From an uncultured bacterium (GTDB lineage: Bacteria > Myxococcota_A > Bradymonadia > Bradymonadales > Bradymonadaceae): DNA of 64,000 nt. The notes below the pieces were generated by a model. That model was not told where the DNA came from, ran no database searches, and was given only the letters and a program-made list of their open reading frames with translations. Location of the stretch: the NCBI GenBank assembly GCA_937981985.1, contig CALJNB010000005.1, positions 1-64,000 of the forward strand. The letters run 5' to 3'. Every line of letters starts with the position of its first letter. Position 1 is the stretch's first letter. Positions 51,055 to 59,838 of this stretch are shown here, piece after piece. Made by a program: the position numbers and the translations under genes.

Positions 51055-52266
51055 GTGGAAAACGGAAAAGTACCGCCAGATTTGTTCTCGCTTTCAAATT
51101 CAGATGAAGATGACGATAGTAAATTTGTCATGAACAGCGGCGGACGTTTTGGAACGTCTGATGATGTCGTTGATCTAGCCACGAGTTTACCCGAAGAAGA
51201 TGAGGCCATCTCTAATCTTGCTTCTCGTTTTCGACAAAATCAGGTCGAAGTTTCAGCAACATCGCTAGACGAGGCGAGTCTTTCTGCGAACGTCTCTGAC
51301 GATGATTTGCAGGGCTTTATGCTCGACGCATTGGAAGCGCCAGCAGAGAAAGTCGAGGTGATTCAACCTCAAATTAAATCGAAGAAAACAGGTACCACTC
51401 AAAATATCGCTGAAGCCGAAACACCTCCAATCTCAGGAGAGAGTACCGATGAACAAACGGCATCAGGTGTACAGTGTGCGAATTGTCATGGCCTAAACCC
51501 GCCAGGGATGCGCTATTGTGTGCAATGCGGCGGTGGACTAGCAGTTCAATCCAAGGGCTTAGTTCAGGCTCCTCTCAAGGAAGCACCACCTGCATCCAGC
51601 CGTGCTAAAGAACCTAACCCATGGCCAATAAGTTTGGTTTCGATCAACGAAGATGGGAGTGATGGTGTCGAGGTTCCACTCGAGTTTCTTGAGACAACTA
51701 TTGGGCGCGAGGGTGATACTCGCTTTCCAACCGACGCTTTTTTGAGCCCAAAGCATGCGAGATTCCATGTTGAAAATGGGGTCCTTTCAATCGAAGATCT
51801 TAATAGTTTGAACGGTACCTTTCTTAAATTGAAAGAAGAGACGAAGCTTTCACCAGGTGATACTTTTTTAATGGGTCGACAAGTACTTCGTTTCGAGCCT
51901 TTCGAACAATCGATAAAAGCTAAAACGAAATCTACCGACGGTACCCGATACATGGGTAGCCCTTCACCCGGAGGAACCTACAAAATTCTTCAGATTGGGA
52001 TCGGTGGCGTTGTTCAGAATATCTACTGCTTCCCAGATTCAGGATCGGTCCTAGGGCGTGAAAAAGGCGATATCATCTTTCCCCAAGATAAGTTTATGTC
52101 CAGTCGTCATGCCCAAATCTATACCGGCGACGATGGGCACTGTTATCTCGTCGATCTCACTTCTTCCAACGGAACTTGGATGAAGATGTGGGAACGGACG
52201 AATCTCGGTAACGATGATTTCATCTTCATGGGCCAACAACTTTTTAGAGTCAATCAAAAAAAATAA
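51055..52266 (+). CDS. Zinc-ribbon protein with two FHA domains
   Basis: GTG start; CANCHGLNPPGMRYCVQCGG; FHA motifs TIGREGDTRF...SPKHARFHVENGVLSIEDLNSLNGTF and VLGREKGDIIF...SSRHAQIYTGDDGHCYLVDLTSSNGTW. Confidence 0.9.
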   Translation: MENGKVPPDLFSLSNSDEDDDSKFVMNSGGRFGTSDDVVDLATSLPEEDEAISNLASRFRQNQVEVSATSLDEASLSANVSDDDLQGFMLDALEAPAEKVEVIQPQIKSKKTGTTQNIAEAETPPISGESTDEQTASGVQCANCHGLNPPGMRYCVQCGGGLAVQSKGLVQAPLKEAPPASSRAKEPNPWPISLVSINEDGSDGVEVPLEFLETTIGREGDTRFPTDAFLSPKHARFHVENGVLSIEDLNSLNGTFLKLKEETKLSPGDTFLMGRQVLRFEPFEQSIKAKTKSTDGTRYMGSPSPGGTYKILQIGIGGVVQNIYCFPDSGSVLGREKGDIIFPQDKFMSSRHAQIYTGDDGHCYLVDLTSSNGTWMKMWERTNLGNDDFIFMGQQLFRVNQKK

Positions 52267-52325
52267 GAGATTGACAGACAGGTCAGCATAGCAAAAACTG
52301 CCTCGAGTAAAATCGGAGTAGTTAG

Positions 52326-52604
52326 ATGACCAAGTCAGAGTTAGTAGATGCCATTTCTATAAAAATTAATGTTCCTAAAAAGCGGGCTGAAGACGTCGTG
52401 AACGCTGTTTTTGAGTCCATGAAAGATGCACTTCTCGAAGATGATCGTATCGAAGTTCGTGGGTTCGGGAGTTTTTCGATTAGAGAACGTAAAGCTAAAA
52501 AGGGGCGCAATCCAAGAACGGGAGAACAAGTATTTGTTGATAAAAAGAAATCTGTTCATTTCCGCCCCGGAAAAGAACTTCGCGCTATCGTGGATGCTAA
52601 ATAA
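52326..52604 (+). CDS. HU/IHF-family DNA-binding protein
   Basis: MTKSELVDAISIKI..., RGFGSFSIRERKAKKGRNPRTGE...FRPGKELR. Confidence 0.97.
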   Translation: MTKSELVDAISIKINVPKKRAEDVVNAVFESMKDALLEDDRIEVRGFGSFSIRERKAKKGRNPRTGEQVFVDKKKSVHFRPGKELRAIVDAK

Positions 52605-52607
52605 ATC

Positions 52608-53231
52608 ATGCTCCGACTCATAGAAATTTTTTATAGTATTCAAGGCGAAGCAGCAGCAGCAGGACGTCCTTGCGTTTTCGTTCGGCTGGCCCGTTGTAAT
52701 CTAAGATGCACTTGGTGCGACACGACCTATTCTTTTAATGGGGGCGAAAAACAAAGTATCGACGAAATTATTAAGATTGTTGCCGACTACGGTTGTAATC
52801 TGGTCGAAATTACAGGCGGCGAACCGTTGCTGCAACCTGAGGTTCATACCCTCATGAAACGATTGTGTGATGAAAATTACGAAGTGATGATCGAAACTTC
52901 GGGGTCGTTGACGATCGGAGATATCGATCCTCGTGTTTCCATCATCATGGATCTAAAACCTCCAGGTAGCGGCGAGGTTGAAAAAAACCTTTATGAAAAC
53001 ATCCCGCTCCTAAAACCATCAGACGAAGTCAAATTCGTTTTACTTGATCGGACGGATTACGATTGGGCCAAAGAAAAAATGAAAGAGTATGCATTGACCG
53101 ATATTTCAGAGGTCATTTTGTCCCCTGTTCACGGTGAGCTTGATTCAGGAAAGTTAGCGGAATGGGTTTTGGAAGATCAGTTGAAAGTCCGTTTGGGACT
53201 TCAGATTCACAAATTTTTAGGCGTGGAATAA
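52608..53231 (+). CDS. queE: 7-carboxy-7-deazaguanine synthase
   Basis: IFYSIQGEAAAAGRPCVFVRLARCNLRCTWCDTTYSF (CX3CX2C), EITGGEPLLQ, DLKPPGSG. Confidence 0.93.
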   Translation: MLRLIEIFYSIQGEAAAAGRPCVFVRLARCNLRCTWCDTTYSFNGGEKQSIDEIIKIVADYGCNLVEITGGEPLLQPEVHTLMKRLCDENYEVMIETSGSLTIGDIDPRVSIIMDLKPPGSGEVEKNLYENIPLLKPSDEVKFVLLDRTDYDWAKEKMKEYALTDISEVILSPVHGELDSGKLAEWVLEDQLKVRLGLQIHKFLGVE

Positions 53232-53959
53232 AGAGATTCGATTCGCGCCGTTATGAGCTCAGCTGATTCCTCGACGCTCTTTAGTCCATCGATCGTAAAC
53301 AGGGTTGAACCAAATTCTTGGGCAAGTGCTCCTAATTGACGGGTGGTCTCATTCGAACGATTTAGAATTGCCTTATCTAAATCTTTCATCGAATCGATTT
53401 CTCCCGGAAAGTGTTTCAAGCGTTTAGCTCTTTCCTGCATCCGTTCCCAAGCCACGGCACCGTTGAGGTCAATATATACGGTCATGGTGGGAAGCCAGTC
53501 TTGGATGGATTGAAATAGAGGGCGCAACATTGCGTCACTTGCTTGCCGTAAATAGAGAACGCTCCAGATCTCTTGCAAAATATCTTGCTCGTGAATAACA
53601 AAATCAACATCTTTGCTTAGGTCTTGGGAATGAAAAATCGCAGCGTTCTGGCATTGCTTTATAAAAATAAAGCTCCGGCGAAGGCCAGCTCGATGTAGGG
53701 GTCTTAACGTACAACTTAATTTTGATAGATGAAAAACGAGAGCTTCGTTACTTTCACAAAAATCGAATAGTGATGCGAGACGTTCTTTTTTGGATATCCT
53801 CAGGTAATGATTGGCCACGCACTTTTGTTGATCACGACGGTTCATTACGCGGTAGTTTTTGTCCGCAAGTTTGTTGATGACCAGATCACTGATGGTAGAT
53901 TTTCCGGACCCCGGTAGACCTATAAATTCGATTTGTATGGACTTCAAAGTGCGTCCCAA
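53207..53959 (-). CDS. P-loop kinase, thymidylate-kinase-like
   Basis: IEFIGLPGSGKSTISDLV. Possible TTG start at 53947 gives a 4-nt overlap with the upstream gene. Confidence 0.8.
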   Translation of the reverse strand: MGRTLKSIQIEFIGLPGSGKSTISDLVINKLADKNYRVMNRRDQQKCVANHYLRISKKERLASLFDFCESNEALVFHLSKLSCTLRPLHRAGLRRSFIFIKQCQNAAIFHSQDLSKDVDFVIHEQDILQEIWSVLYLRQASDAMLRPLFQSIQDWLPTMTVYIDLNGAVAWERMQERAKRLKHFPGEIDSMKDLDKAILNRSNETTRQLGALAQEFGSTLFTIDGLKSVEESAELITARIESLYSTPKNL

Positions 53960-55377
53960 ATGACCTGTTTCGCATCATTTAATATCTTTTCGGCAGGTTC
54001 GGATGCATCGACCTCGATGACCAACGAATGCGCAAACTTCGCATCTTTTAGAGCTTCTGTTTTAGCCCGAATGTCTTCAAGGTTGTGATCTTGTTTTCTC
54101 GCCCAGGCGATCTCAGGCGAAATGGTGAGACGAAAGACGATATCGGGATTGAGGTTTAGTTTACTAAAAAAAGCCTTCTCGGCCGTTGAAAATATGTTTT
54201 GGGATGTCGATCCATCCACTTCGATAATAGCGCCGTCCATCAAATCGACATCGATGAGGGGAAATCGGTCAGTGACTATGATTGCGCCATTTTCTCGCGC
54301 ATCATTGACCCAATTAGCATCTCTAAGTTTGCGCTCCGCTAGAGCGATTCGGGAGAGATTTCGTACGACGCGTTTGATACCTTGTTCGTTGCCTCGTTTT
54401 TGGACCATTGTCATTTGTTCGCGTTGTTTCCCTTCACGAAGTTTCGAATCGGGAATGCCCCCGCGGAGTGCCCATTTTGCTTGGGCTAACGTCTGCCAGG
54501 TCGCCGAAATTGCGTCTCCTCTTCCGAAGTAAACTTTATGAACGTCAAAAAAGTCGATTAACCATTCTTCTAAGGACGCTGAAAGTGTTGATTTTCCTGA
54601 CCCGTCCGCCCCAACCACGGCTACGACCAAGCCTCTTTTTTCGGTGCTTAAACCTTTAGAAAGCGGGCGTAACTCAGGAAGTAGTTCGTGCTTAAGTTTG
54701 GAATAAGACAGACGCCCTATTCCTCTTAGGCTACGAGCTGCAAAATATCCGGACGAGAGTGTTGGTGACTTAACTTCTTCCAGGCCATTTTTTACAAGAC
54801 TCTGAATTTCATTTCTTGAAGGTATTCCTTTGCGGAGTTTCTTCCCTATTTTTTTCCCTCGTCTTTTTCCCAATACGAGTGAAGTGTGCTCTACAATTTT
54901 TTCAATTGTGGTTCGTTTCATGGATTCCCGAACAAGCTCTTCGGTAATTTTTTTCTCGAATGCATAACGCGTTAAAAGTAGTATGAAATCAACTTCCGGT
55001 ATCGGGATGGGAATGCCCGTTTCGGAATCGACTTCACAGTGATGAAGGATATACTCCACCCACGGAAGACGATGGGTGAGCGGTGCCGTGGTGCCGGTAT
55101 AGATCCGTTCATGAACGTGTAGGTGGCAAAATCCGCCTTCAACGGGCTTCACCCAATTGGTGACCCCACGAAGTTGGTGGCGTTCCTGCGCACGAAATTT
55201 TTTGAAACCAAGCTCAACAAGAAGTTCCGTAGGTTCCCTCTTACAAAGCAAATCGACATCCTTTTTGAGGATGTCTAAGGCGTCATTGAGTCCCTGAGGC
55301 GATTTCCAATAACAGGCTAATTGACCGCGTTTGTGAAACGCTTCAAAAACCTCGAGTACAGCTTCTCGTTTTTTCAT
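53944..55377 (-). CDS. Fusion: N-terminal nucleotidyltransferase-like domain + C-terminal thymidylate-kinase-like domain
   Basis: N-terminal KDVDLLCKREPTELLVELGFKKF; C-terminal VAVVGADGSGKSTLSASLEEWL, IIVTDRFPLIDVDLMDG. Confidence 0.82.
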   Translation of the reverse strand: MKKREAVLEVFEAFHKRGQLACYWKSPQGLNDALDILKKDVDLLCKREPTELLVELGFKKFRAQERHQLRGVTNWVKPVEGGFCHLHVHERIYTGTTAPLTHRLPWVEYILHHCEVDSETGIPIPIPEVDFILLLTRYAFEKKITEELVRESMKRTTIEKIVEHTSLVLGKRRGKKIGKKLRKGIPSRNEIQSLVKNGLEEVKSPTLSSGYFAARSLRGIGRLSYSKLKHELLPELRPLSKGLSTEKRGLVVAVVGADGSGKSTLSASLEEWLIDFFDVHKVYFGRGDAISATWQTLAQAKWALRGGIPDSKLREGKQREQMTMVQKRGNEQGIKRVVRNLSRIALAERKLRDANWVNDARENGAIIVTDRFPLIDVDLMDGAIIEVDGSTSQNIFSTAEKAFFSKLNLNPDIVFRLTISPEIAWARKQDHNLEDIRAKTEALKDAKFAHSLVIEVDASEPAEKILNDAKQVIWDAL

Positions 55378-55379
55378 AT

Positions 55380-57071
55380 TTATTCTATTTGAACCGAACG
55401 AACCAATCTAAATCCGGAGTTGTATATTCGTGTCCTGGCTCCTGGTCCAGTACGATATGCGATTCGCAGATATTGACCATGAGCATCAAAGGGGCCACCG
55501 CGCATTCGACGCACTCTGGAATCATCGGCTTGCGCTATGGTCGGTCCGGTCGGGTCTATGACCGTCGTACCAGGGTCAGGATAATTACCACTGATATCCC
55601 AAACTCTTTCCCAAATATTTCCCGTAATGTCATAGAGACCCCACATATTAGGCGCCTTCTGCGCCACAGGATGCGTGCCTATAGATTTATCTTCGGGAAG
55701 ATCGAGGCAGGAAATCCTTGCGTCTGGCATGAGACAATTTATCCCGCCTACGTAATTTACGGTTGCATTCCCGAAGTACCAGCCGATGGTATCCATTTCA
55801 GGTATGAGGGGTGATCTTGCAAAATGATCGAGCAACCCGGATGGAGTAATGAACGCGCTGGTTGTCCCAGCTCGGCCAAAATACTCCCACTCGGATTCGG
55901 TCGGTAGCCGATAGCCGTTACAATCTAATGCGGGGCTAATTGCATCATCATCACATACGAAAGTGTTCGCCGAACAAAGTAATCCCTCTCTACTCGTCGG
56001 TGGGCAGCCCTCATTATATTTATCGTTAGTGCAATTTACCAAATTATAACATGCATCCAAACCCTCGCTGACTGAAAGCCGATTGGCATATTCTAACATT
56101 TCATAGAAGTTAATCCGTTCTACGGGGCAATCGGGTCCGCAATTGATAAAGTAGGACGGATTTGCTCCGGTAATTGTTTCGTATTCTTGTTGAGTAACTG
56201 TTGTTTGTTTGACGAACAAGTTTCGCGTTAGGGTAACGTCGTGCTGACCGTTTTCTCGGGTAGGGTGCGCGCCCTTTTCTCCGATCGGGGCGCCCATCGT
56301 AAAGGTTCCTGCCGGTACGTGCGTATATCCGACGGGACTACAAACACCGAAAGAACAGTTTTCTGCAAAGCAGTCGCTTTGAAAACTGCATAACTCGCCT
56401 TCGGTCTTCGTGCATTTAAGTGCGTCCAAACTTTCATCGCAAACCCAAAGATTTTCCTCAGAATCCCCGCACGAGTCGCCGATATCTTCCATAATCGGTA
56501 AACATCCCCCGCAAATATTCACCCCCGGATCGATACACGACAACGCATTCAAGCCATCGCAAATATTTGTACCGCAATCTCCACATGCCTCTCCAGGCGA
56601 GTCAGTTAACACTTCACATCCCCCACAAAGATTTTTGTCGATCGTATCTAAACACGACACAGCTCCTTCGATGCACGCGAACGTTCCTGCACATCCACAT
56701 GCCTCACCGATAGACTCAAATTCAGGGTCATTTTCGCATGGAAGAAGACAACTTTCAGGTAGCTCTAGTGATTCGTCTTTTTTGCAGATCCAATTGAAAT
56801 CTTCACAGACGGGTTCTTCTAATTGGCATGGATCGCATTCGATCGACGACCCACCGCATGTTTTCATTGGGATCGCTGTAGTATTGTTGTCGGTTGGAAG
56901 AGTCGAATTGTTGGTTTTAACGATGGGAGTTGTATTATTAGGGTTATTATTGGACAGCGAGTTTTCATTTTCGCAGCCTGCTATAATCAACAAGACAGAA
57001 AGGAGTATTCGTTTCACAATTTTCCAGGATCGACAAAAATTTATGGTAGGGTGGAGATGCTTTTTGATCAA
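55380..57071 (-). CDS. Cys-rich lipoprotein with formylglycine-generating-enzyme/SUMF1-like domain
   Basis: Lipobox LLIIAGCEN; Cys-rich repeats; VPAGTFTMGAPIGE, NGYRLPTESEWEYFGRAG, RGGPFDAHGQYLRIAYRTGPGARTRIYNSGFRLVR. Confidence 0.9.
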   Translation of the reverse strand: MIKKHLHPTINFCRSWKIVKRILLSVLLIIAGCENENSLSNNNPNNTTPIVKTNNSTLPTDNNTTAIPMKTCGGSSIECDPCQLEEPVCEDFNWICKKDESLELPESCLLPCENDPEFESIGEACGCAGTFACIEGAVSCLDTIDKNLCGGCEVLTDSPGEACGDCGTNICDGLNALSCIDPGVNICGGCLPIMEDIGDSCGDSEENLWVCDESLDALKCTKTEGELCSFQSDCFAENCSFGVCSPVGYTHVPAGTFTMGAPIGEKGAHPTRENGQHDVTLTRNLFVKQTTVTQQEYETITGANPSYFINCGPDCPVERINFYEMLEYANRLSVSEGLDACYNLVNCTNDKYNEGCPPTSREGLLCSANTFVCDDDAISPALDCNGYRLPTESEWEYFGRAGTTSAFITPSGLLDHFARSPLIPEMDTIGWYFGNATVNYVGGINCLMPDARISCLDLPEDKSIGTHPVAQKAPNMWGLYDITGNIWERVWDISGNYPDPGTTVIDPTGPTIAQADDSRVRRMRGGPFDAHGQYLRIAYRTGPGARTRIYNSGFRLVRSVQIE

Positions 57072-57167
57072 ATTAAGCGGGCATATTTATCGGTTTTAGT
57101 TCACAACATCGTTTATCTTTCCTGAAAACGGAATTAAATTGTATCTCATTCGTCTTTATAAGTAGTT

Positions 57168-58922
57168 ATGGAAGAAAACCCCCAAAAAAATGAAGAAGAG
57201 GCAACAAGTCTGGTTGTGGCAAGGCTTCCGTGGCGAAAGCGATTTCTGATTCCAATGGTTTCTCTCATAGTTAGCGTTCTCCTACACGCTTTGGTTCTCA
57301 TACCTATCTTTTTGTCCGATTTTGCAGGTGTGGATTCGAAATTAGAATGGATGGAATCATTCGACGATTTGGAAGGATTAAGTACTGAAACGGGACGTTG
57401 GGCGAGCATTGAAACACCTCCGGAGGAGAAAGTGGAGGAGGAAGCGGAACTGGAGCTCGAGCCAGAATCTGAACCCGAGCCAGAACCAGAACCGGAACCT
57501 GAGCCGGAACCAGAGCCACAACCCAAGATTAAAAAGAAATCGCCAACGATAGCAAAGGTCAAGAAGCCCAAAAAGAACACCGAAAAGAAGAAAGAAAAGG
57601 TCGAAAAGAAGGAGCCCGTACCGAAGAAGAATAATAAAATTGCGTACGACAGAAGCGGTCCAAATGGTCTACCAGACATTGCGGGCTACGGTCCGGGTAA
57701 TGCTGTCTATTCCGCACTAATTCGAACGGATCGAATTCGAGGAACCAAATTTGCGCCGGTCATGACCGAGCTCATTGAGAAGATTCCCGACTACCGCATT
57801 ATTTTACAAGATACCGAAATCAACCCGATCTCGCATGTCGATATGCTATATGTAGCGTCGGCTAAACCGGCCAGTATTTCCTCAACGTTTTTGGCTATTA
57901 AACATCGCATGACCAATGGGATGATAATGAATAAGTTGGATCGCCGTTTTAAACATGTTCCCGAATGGCGAGCCTTTAAGAAAAAACCGATGCGAGATCT
58001 TCTTCCGGCCAACGATGTTTATCAGGACGAACGGAAAATCTTTTTGCCGAAACATGGGTTGGCGGTCTTGGGAAAGGAAAAGTGGATAAAAAGTCTTTAT
58101 CGTAAAGACTCGCGCTCAGATTCTTCTATGATGGAGACCTTAAATAAGATTCAAGAGGCGACCGAAGATGAACGAACTTTAATCTTGGTCACCGGTCGTA
58201 AAATGCGGATTCCTATCCCCGGTGTCGGCAGGCAGGTATTCGAAGCCGTGAAGCTCGAGATTTCAGATATTAAAAAGCCCAAGGTTTTAATCGAATTGAG
58301 TTTTAATGATGCAGCACACGCAAAAAGTTTTTCGTTGCAATGTGGTCGAATTAAGAAAGCGCTGACTTCCTTGGTACCTGGCTTATATGAGAATTTGGTT
58401 AAACGTTTAAATTGTAGCACTGAAGATAAATACGTTTTAGTCAAAGCGACATATGAACAAAAAGAGATTTTTCCGGTCCTCAAATTATTAGCCTTATTTA
58501 TGCCGAAGCCAAAAATGTTAGACCAACTTCCGGAAGCTGGTTCGCTTTCTGATCTCAGAAATCCGATCAGAAAGAATGCCACCGAAACGACACCTGAGAC
58601 GGGGACGAATGGTACCTTTATCTCAGAGGAGTTAGCCAAACCGGCAGAAGGTGCGTCGAATAATCCACCGGAGATCGTGATGCCGCAAGAAACTCAAACA
58701 CCACTTATTTCTAATCCTGGACTGGGGGCGGCAGGAGACGAACTTAAGAAAAAGACCGAAGAAAAATTAGAGAGCGCTAAGAAGAAAGCCGATGAGGCGA
58801 AACTGAAACTCGATGAACTTAAAAGAAAAGCCGAAGACCTAAAGAAAAAGGCAGAAGACGCCAATAAAAAAGCGTCGGACTTAGAGAAGAAAGCTCAGGA
58901 CGTTAAAACGAACGATGAGTAA
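57168..58922 (+). CDS. TonB-like architecture membrane protein: TM, EP-rich spacer, novel domain, heptad coiled-coil tail
   Basis: TM MVSLIVSVLLHALVLIPIFL; (EP)n spacer followed by KIKKKSPTIAKVKKPKKN; C-terminal heptads KRKAEDLKKKAEDANKKASDLEKKAQDV. Confidence 0.88.
   Translation: MEENPQKNEEEATSLVVARLPWRKRFLIPMVSLIVSVLLHALVLIPIFLSDFAGVDSKLEWMESFDDLEGLSTETGRWASIETPPEEKVEEEAELELEPESEPEPEPEPEPEPEPEPQPKIKKKSPTIAKVKKPKKNTEKKKEKVEKKEPVPKKNNKIAYDRSGPNGLPDIAGYGPGNAVYSALIRTDRIRGTKFAPVMTELIEKIPDYRIILQDTEINPISHVDMLYVASAKPASISSTFLAIKHRMTNGMIMNKLDRRFKHVPEWRAFKKKPMRDLLPANDVYQDERKIFLPKHGLAVLGKEKWIKSLYRKDSRSDSSMMETLNKIQEATEDERTLILVTGRKMRIPIPGVGRQVFEAVKLEISDIKKPKVLIELSFNDAAHAKSFSLQCGRIKKALTSLVPGLYENLVKRLNCSTEDKYVLVKATYEQKEIFPVLKLLALFMPKPKMLDQLPEAGSLSDLRNPIRKNATETTPETGTNGTFISEELAKPAEGASNNPPEIVMPQETQTPLISNPGLGAAGDELKKKTEEKLESAKKKADEAKLKLDELKRKAEDLKKKAEDANKKASDLEKKAQDVKTNDE
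57450..57529 (+). repeat. Glu-Pro coding low-complexity repeat
   Basis: Tandem GARCCN codons encoding EPEPEPEP; approximate bounds. Confidence 0.85.
58779..58904 (+). repeat. Six coding heptad repeats (42 aa)
   Basis: KKKADEA/KLKLDEL/KRKAEDL/KKKAEDA/NKKASDL/EKKAQDV. Confidence 0.9.
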
Positions 58923-58932
58923 CCGAAGCGTT

Positions 58933-59421
58933 CTACTCAATATTTTTTATCTGCATAGAAACCACTTTTCCATTTTTAAGTTCGGTTGAATCTAATGCGA
59001 TAAATCCGTTTTTATTATGGAAATTCAAAGAAATTTGGTTCGGTGGAATCAGATAGATTTCCGCTGCAAGAGTGGAAACGCCATCTTTTTCGCTTAACTC
59101 AGACAGATGATTGTAAAACTGAGTTCCAATTCCTTCTCCCCGTCCAGATTCGTCGATAACGATCCGATCGATATAAACGAAGTTTTTTAGACGTTCGGAA
59201 AACCACTTAAAGTTTTGATTTTCATAGGGTGCGCCCTCTTTCATCGCCAATATAAATCCCAAAATTTTCGAGTCACGTTCTGCGACGATACAATGATGAG
59301 AAATTTCGAAAAGGTTTTCAAAGCGGTTCAGATCCATTGGGCTGGTTGCATCTACAGCAGCGTCGTTCAGAGCGAGAATCGTCTTGGCATCTTTAATGGT
59401 AGCGGGGCGCAAATGTATCAT
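58933..59421 (-). CDS. GNAT-family N-acetyltransferase
   Basis: MIHLRPATIKDAKTILALN; VIDESGRGEGIGTQFYNHL; NFHNKNGFIAL. Start at 59421 preferred. Confidence 0.9.
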   Translation of the reverse strand: MIHLRPATIKDAKTILALNDAAVDATSPMDLNRFENLFEISHHCIVAERDSKILGFILAMKEGAPYENQNFKWFSERLKNFVYIDRIVIDESGRGEGIGTQFYNHLSELSEKDGVSTLAAEIYLIPPNQISLNFHNKNGFIALDSTELKNGKVVSMQIKNIE

Positions 59422-59493
59422 TTTTACTCGGACTTCGTTTATTGAAAAATTTCGATTATACTTTTCTTTATGCTTCATAGGAAAAGAGACCGA

Positions 59494-59838
59494 ATGGAAA
59501 GTACAGAAATAGGTATCGATAATCAAAATACGCGTAACGCGAAAATAATGGCAGGGCTCTACGGCGTCGCAATTTTTCTATTTTGTTTTATGGGTCTCGC
59601 TGGGCTGATCTTCGTTGCCTTGGGAAGTGAGAGCGATGGTGTACTTGCTGCGAAAATATTATCAGGACCTATAACTTTTGCGCTAACCGGTTTTGCCGCG
59701 TCAGTACTTTCGATGTTTTTTTTGAAGGGAAAAGCTCTCCTTCAAATTCTCGTTCCGATATTTGTAAGTATGGTAGCCGGGGTGCTTGGGATTATTTTTA
59801 CGTTTATCTTTTTTGGCGTAATTTGGCGTATGCTCTAA
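59494..59838 (+). CDS. Small multi-pass membrane protein
   Basis: MESTEIGIDNQN start; three hydrophobic segments. Confidence 0.75.
   Translation: MESTEIGIDNQNTRNAKIMAGLYGVAIFLFCFMGLAGLIFVALGSESDGVLAAKILSGPITFALTGFAASVLSMFFLKGKALLQILVPIFVSMVAGVLGIIFTFIFFGVIWRML

Noticed and set aside
52608-55377. queE plus kinases as a Dpd-type 7-deazaguanine DNA modification island
   Set aside because: No dpdA-K, folE, queC or queD-like genes in the window; queE sits behind a HU gene and likely serves queuosine synthesis.
57450-57529. Short tandem repeat resembling a CRISPR or microsatellite
   Set aside because: In-frame Glu-Pro codon repeat with no spacers; explained by protein low complexity.
57146-57679. 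Minus-strand ORF encoding GSGSGSGSGS
   Set aside because: Exact antisense of the EP-repeat coding region; low-complexity shadow ORF.
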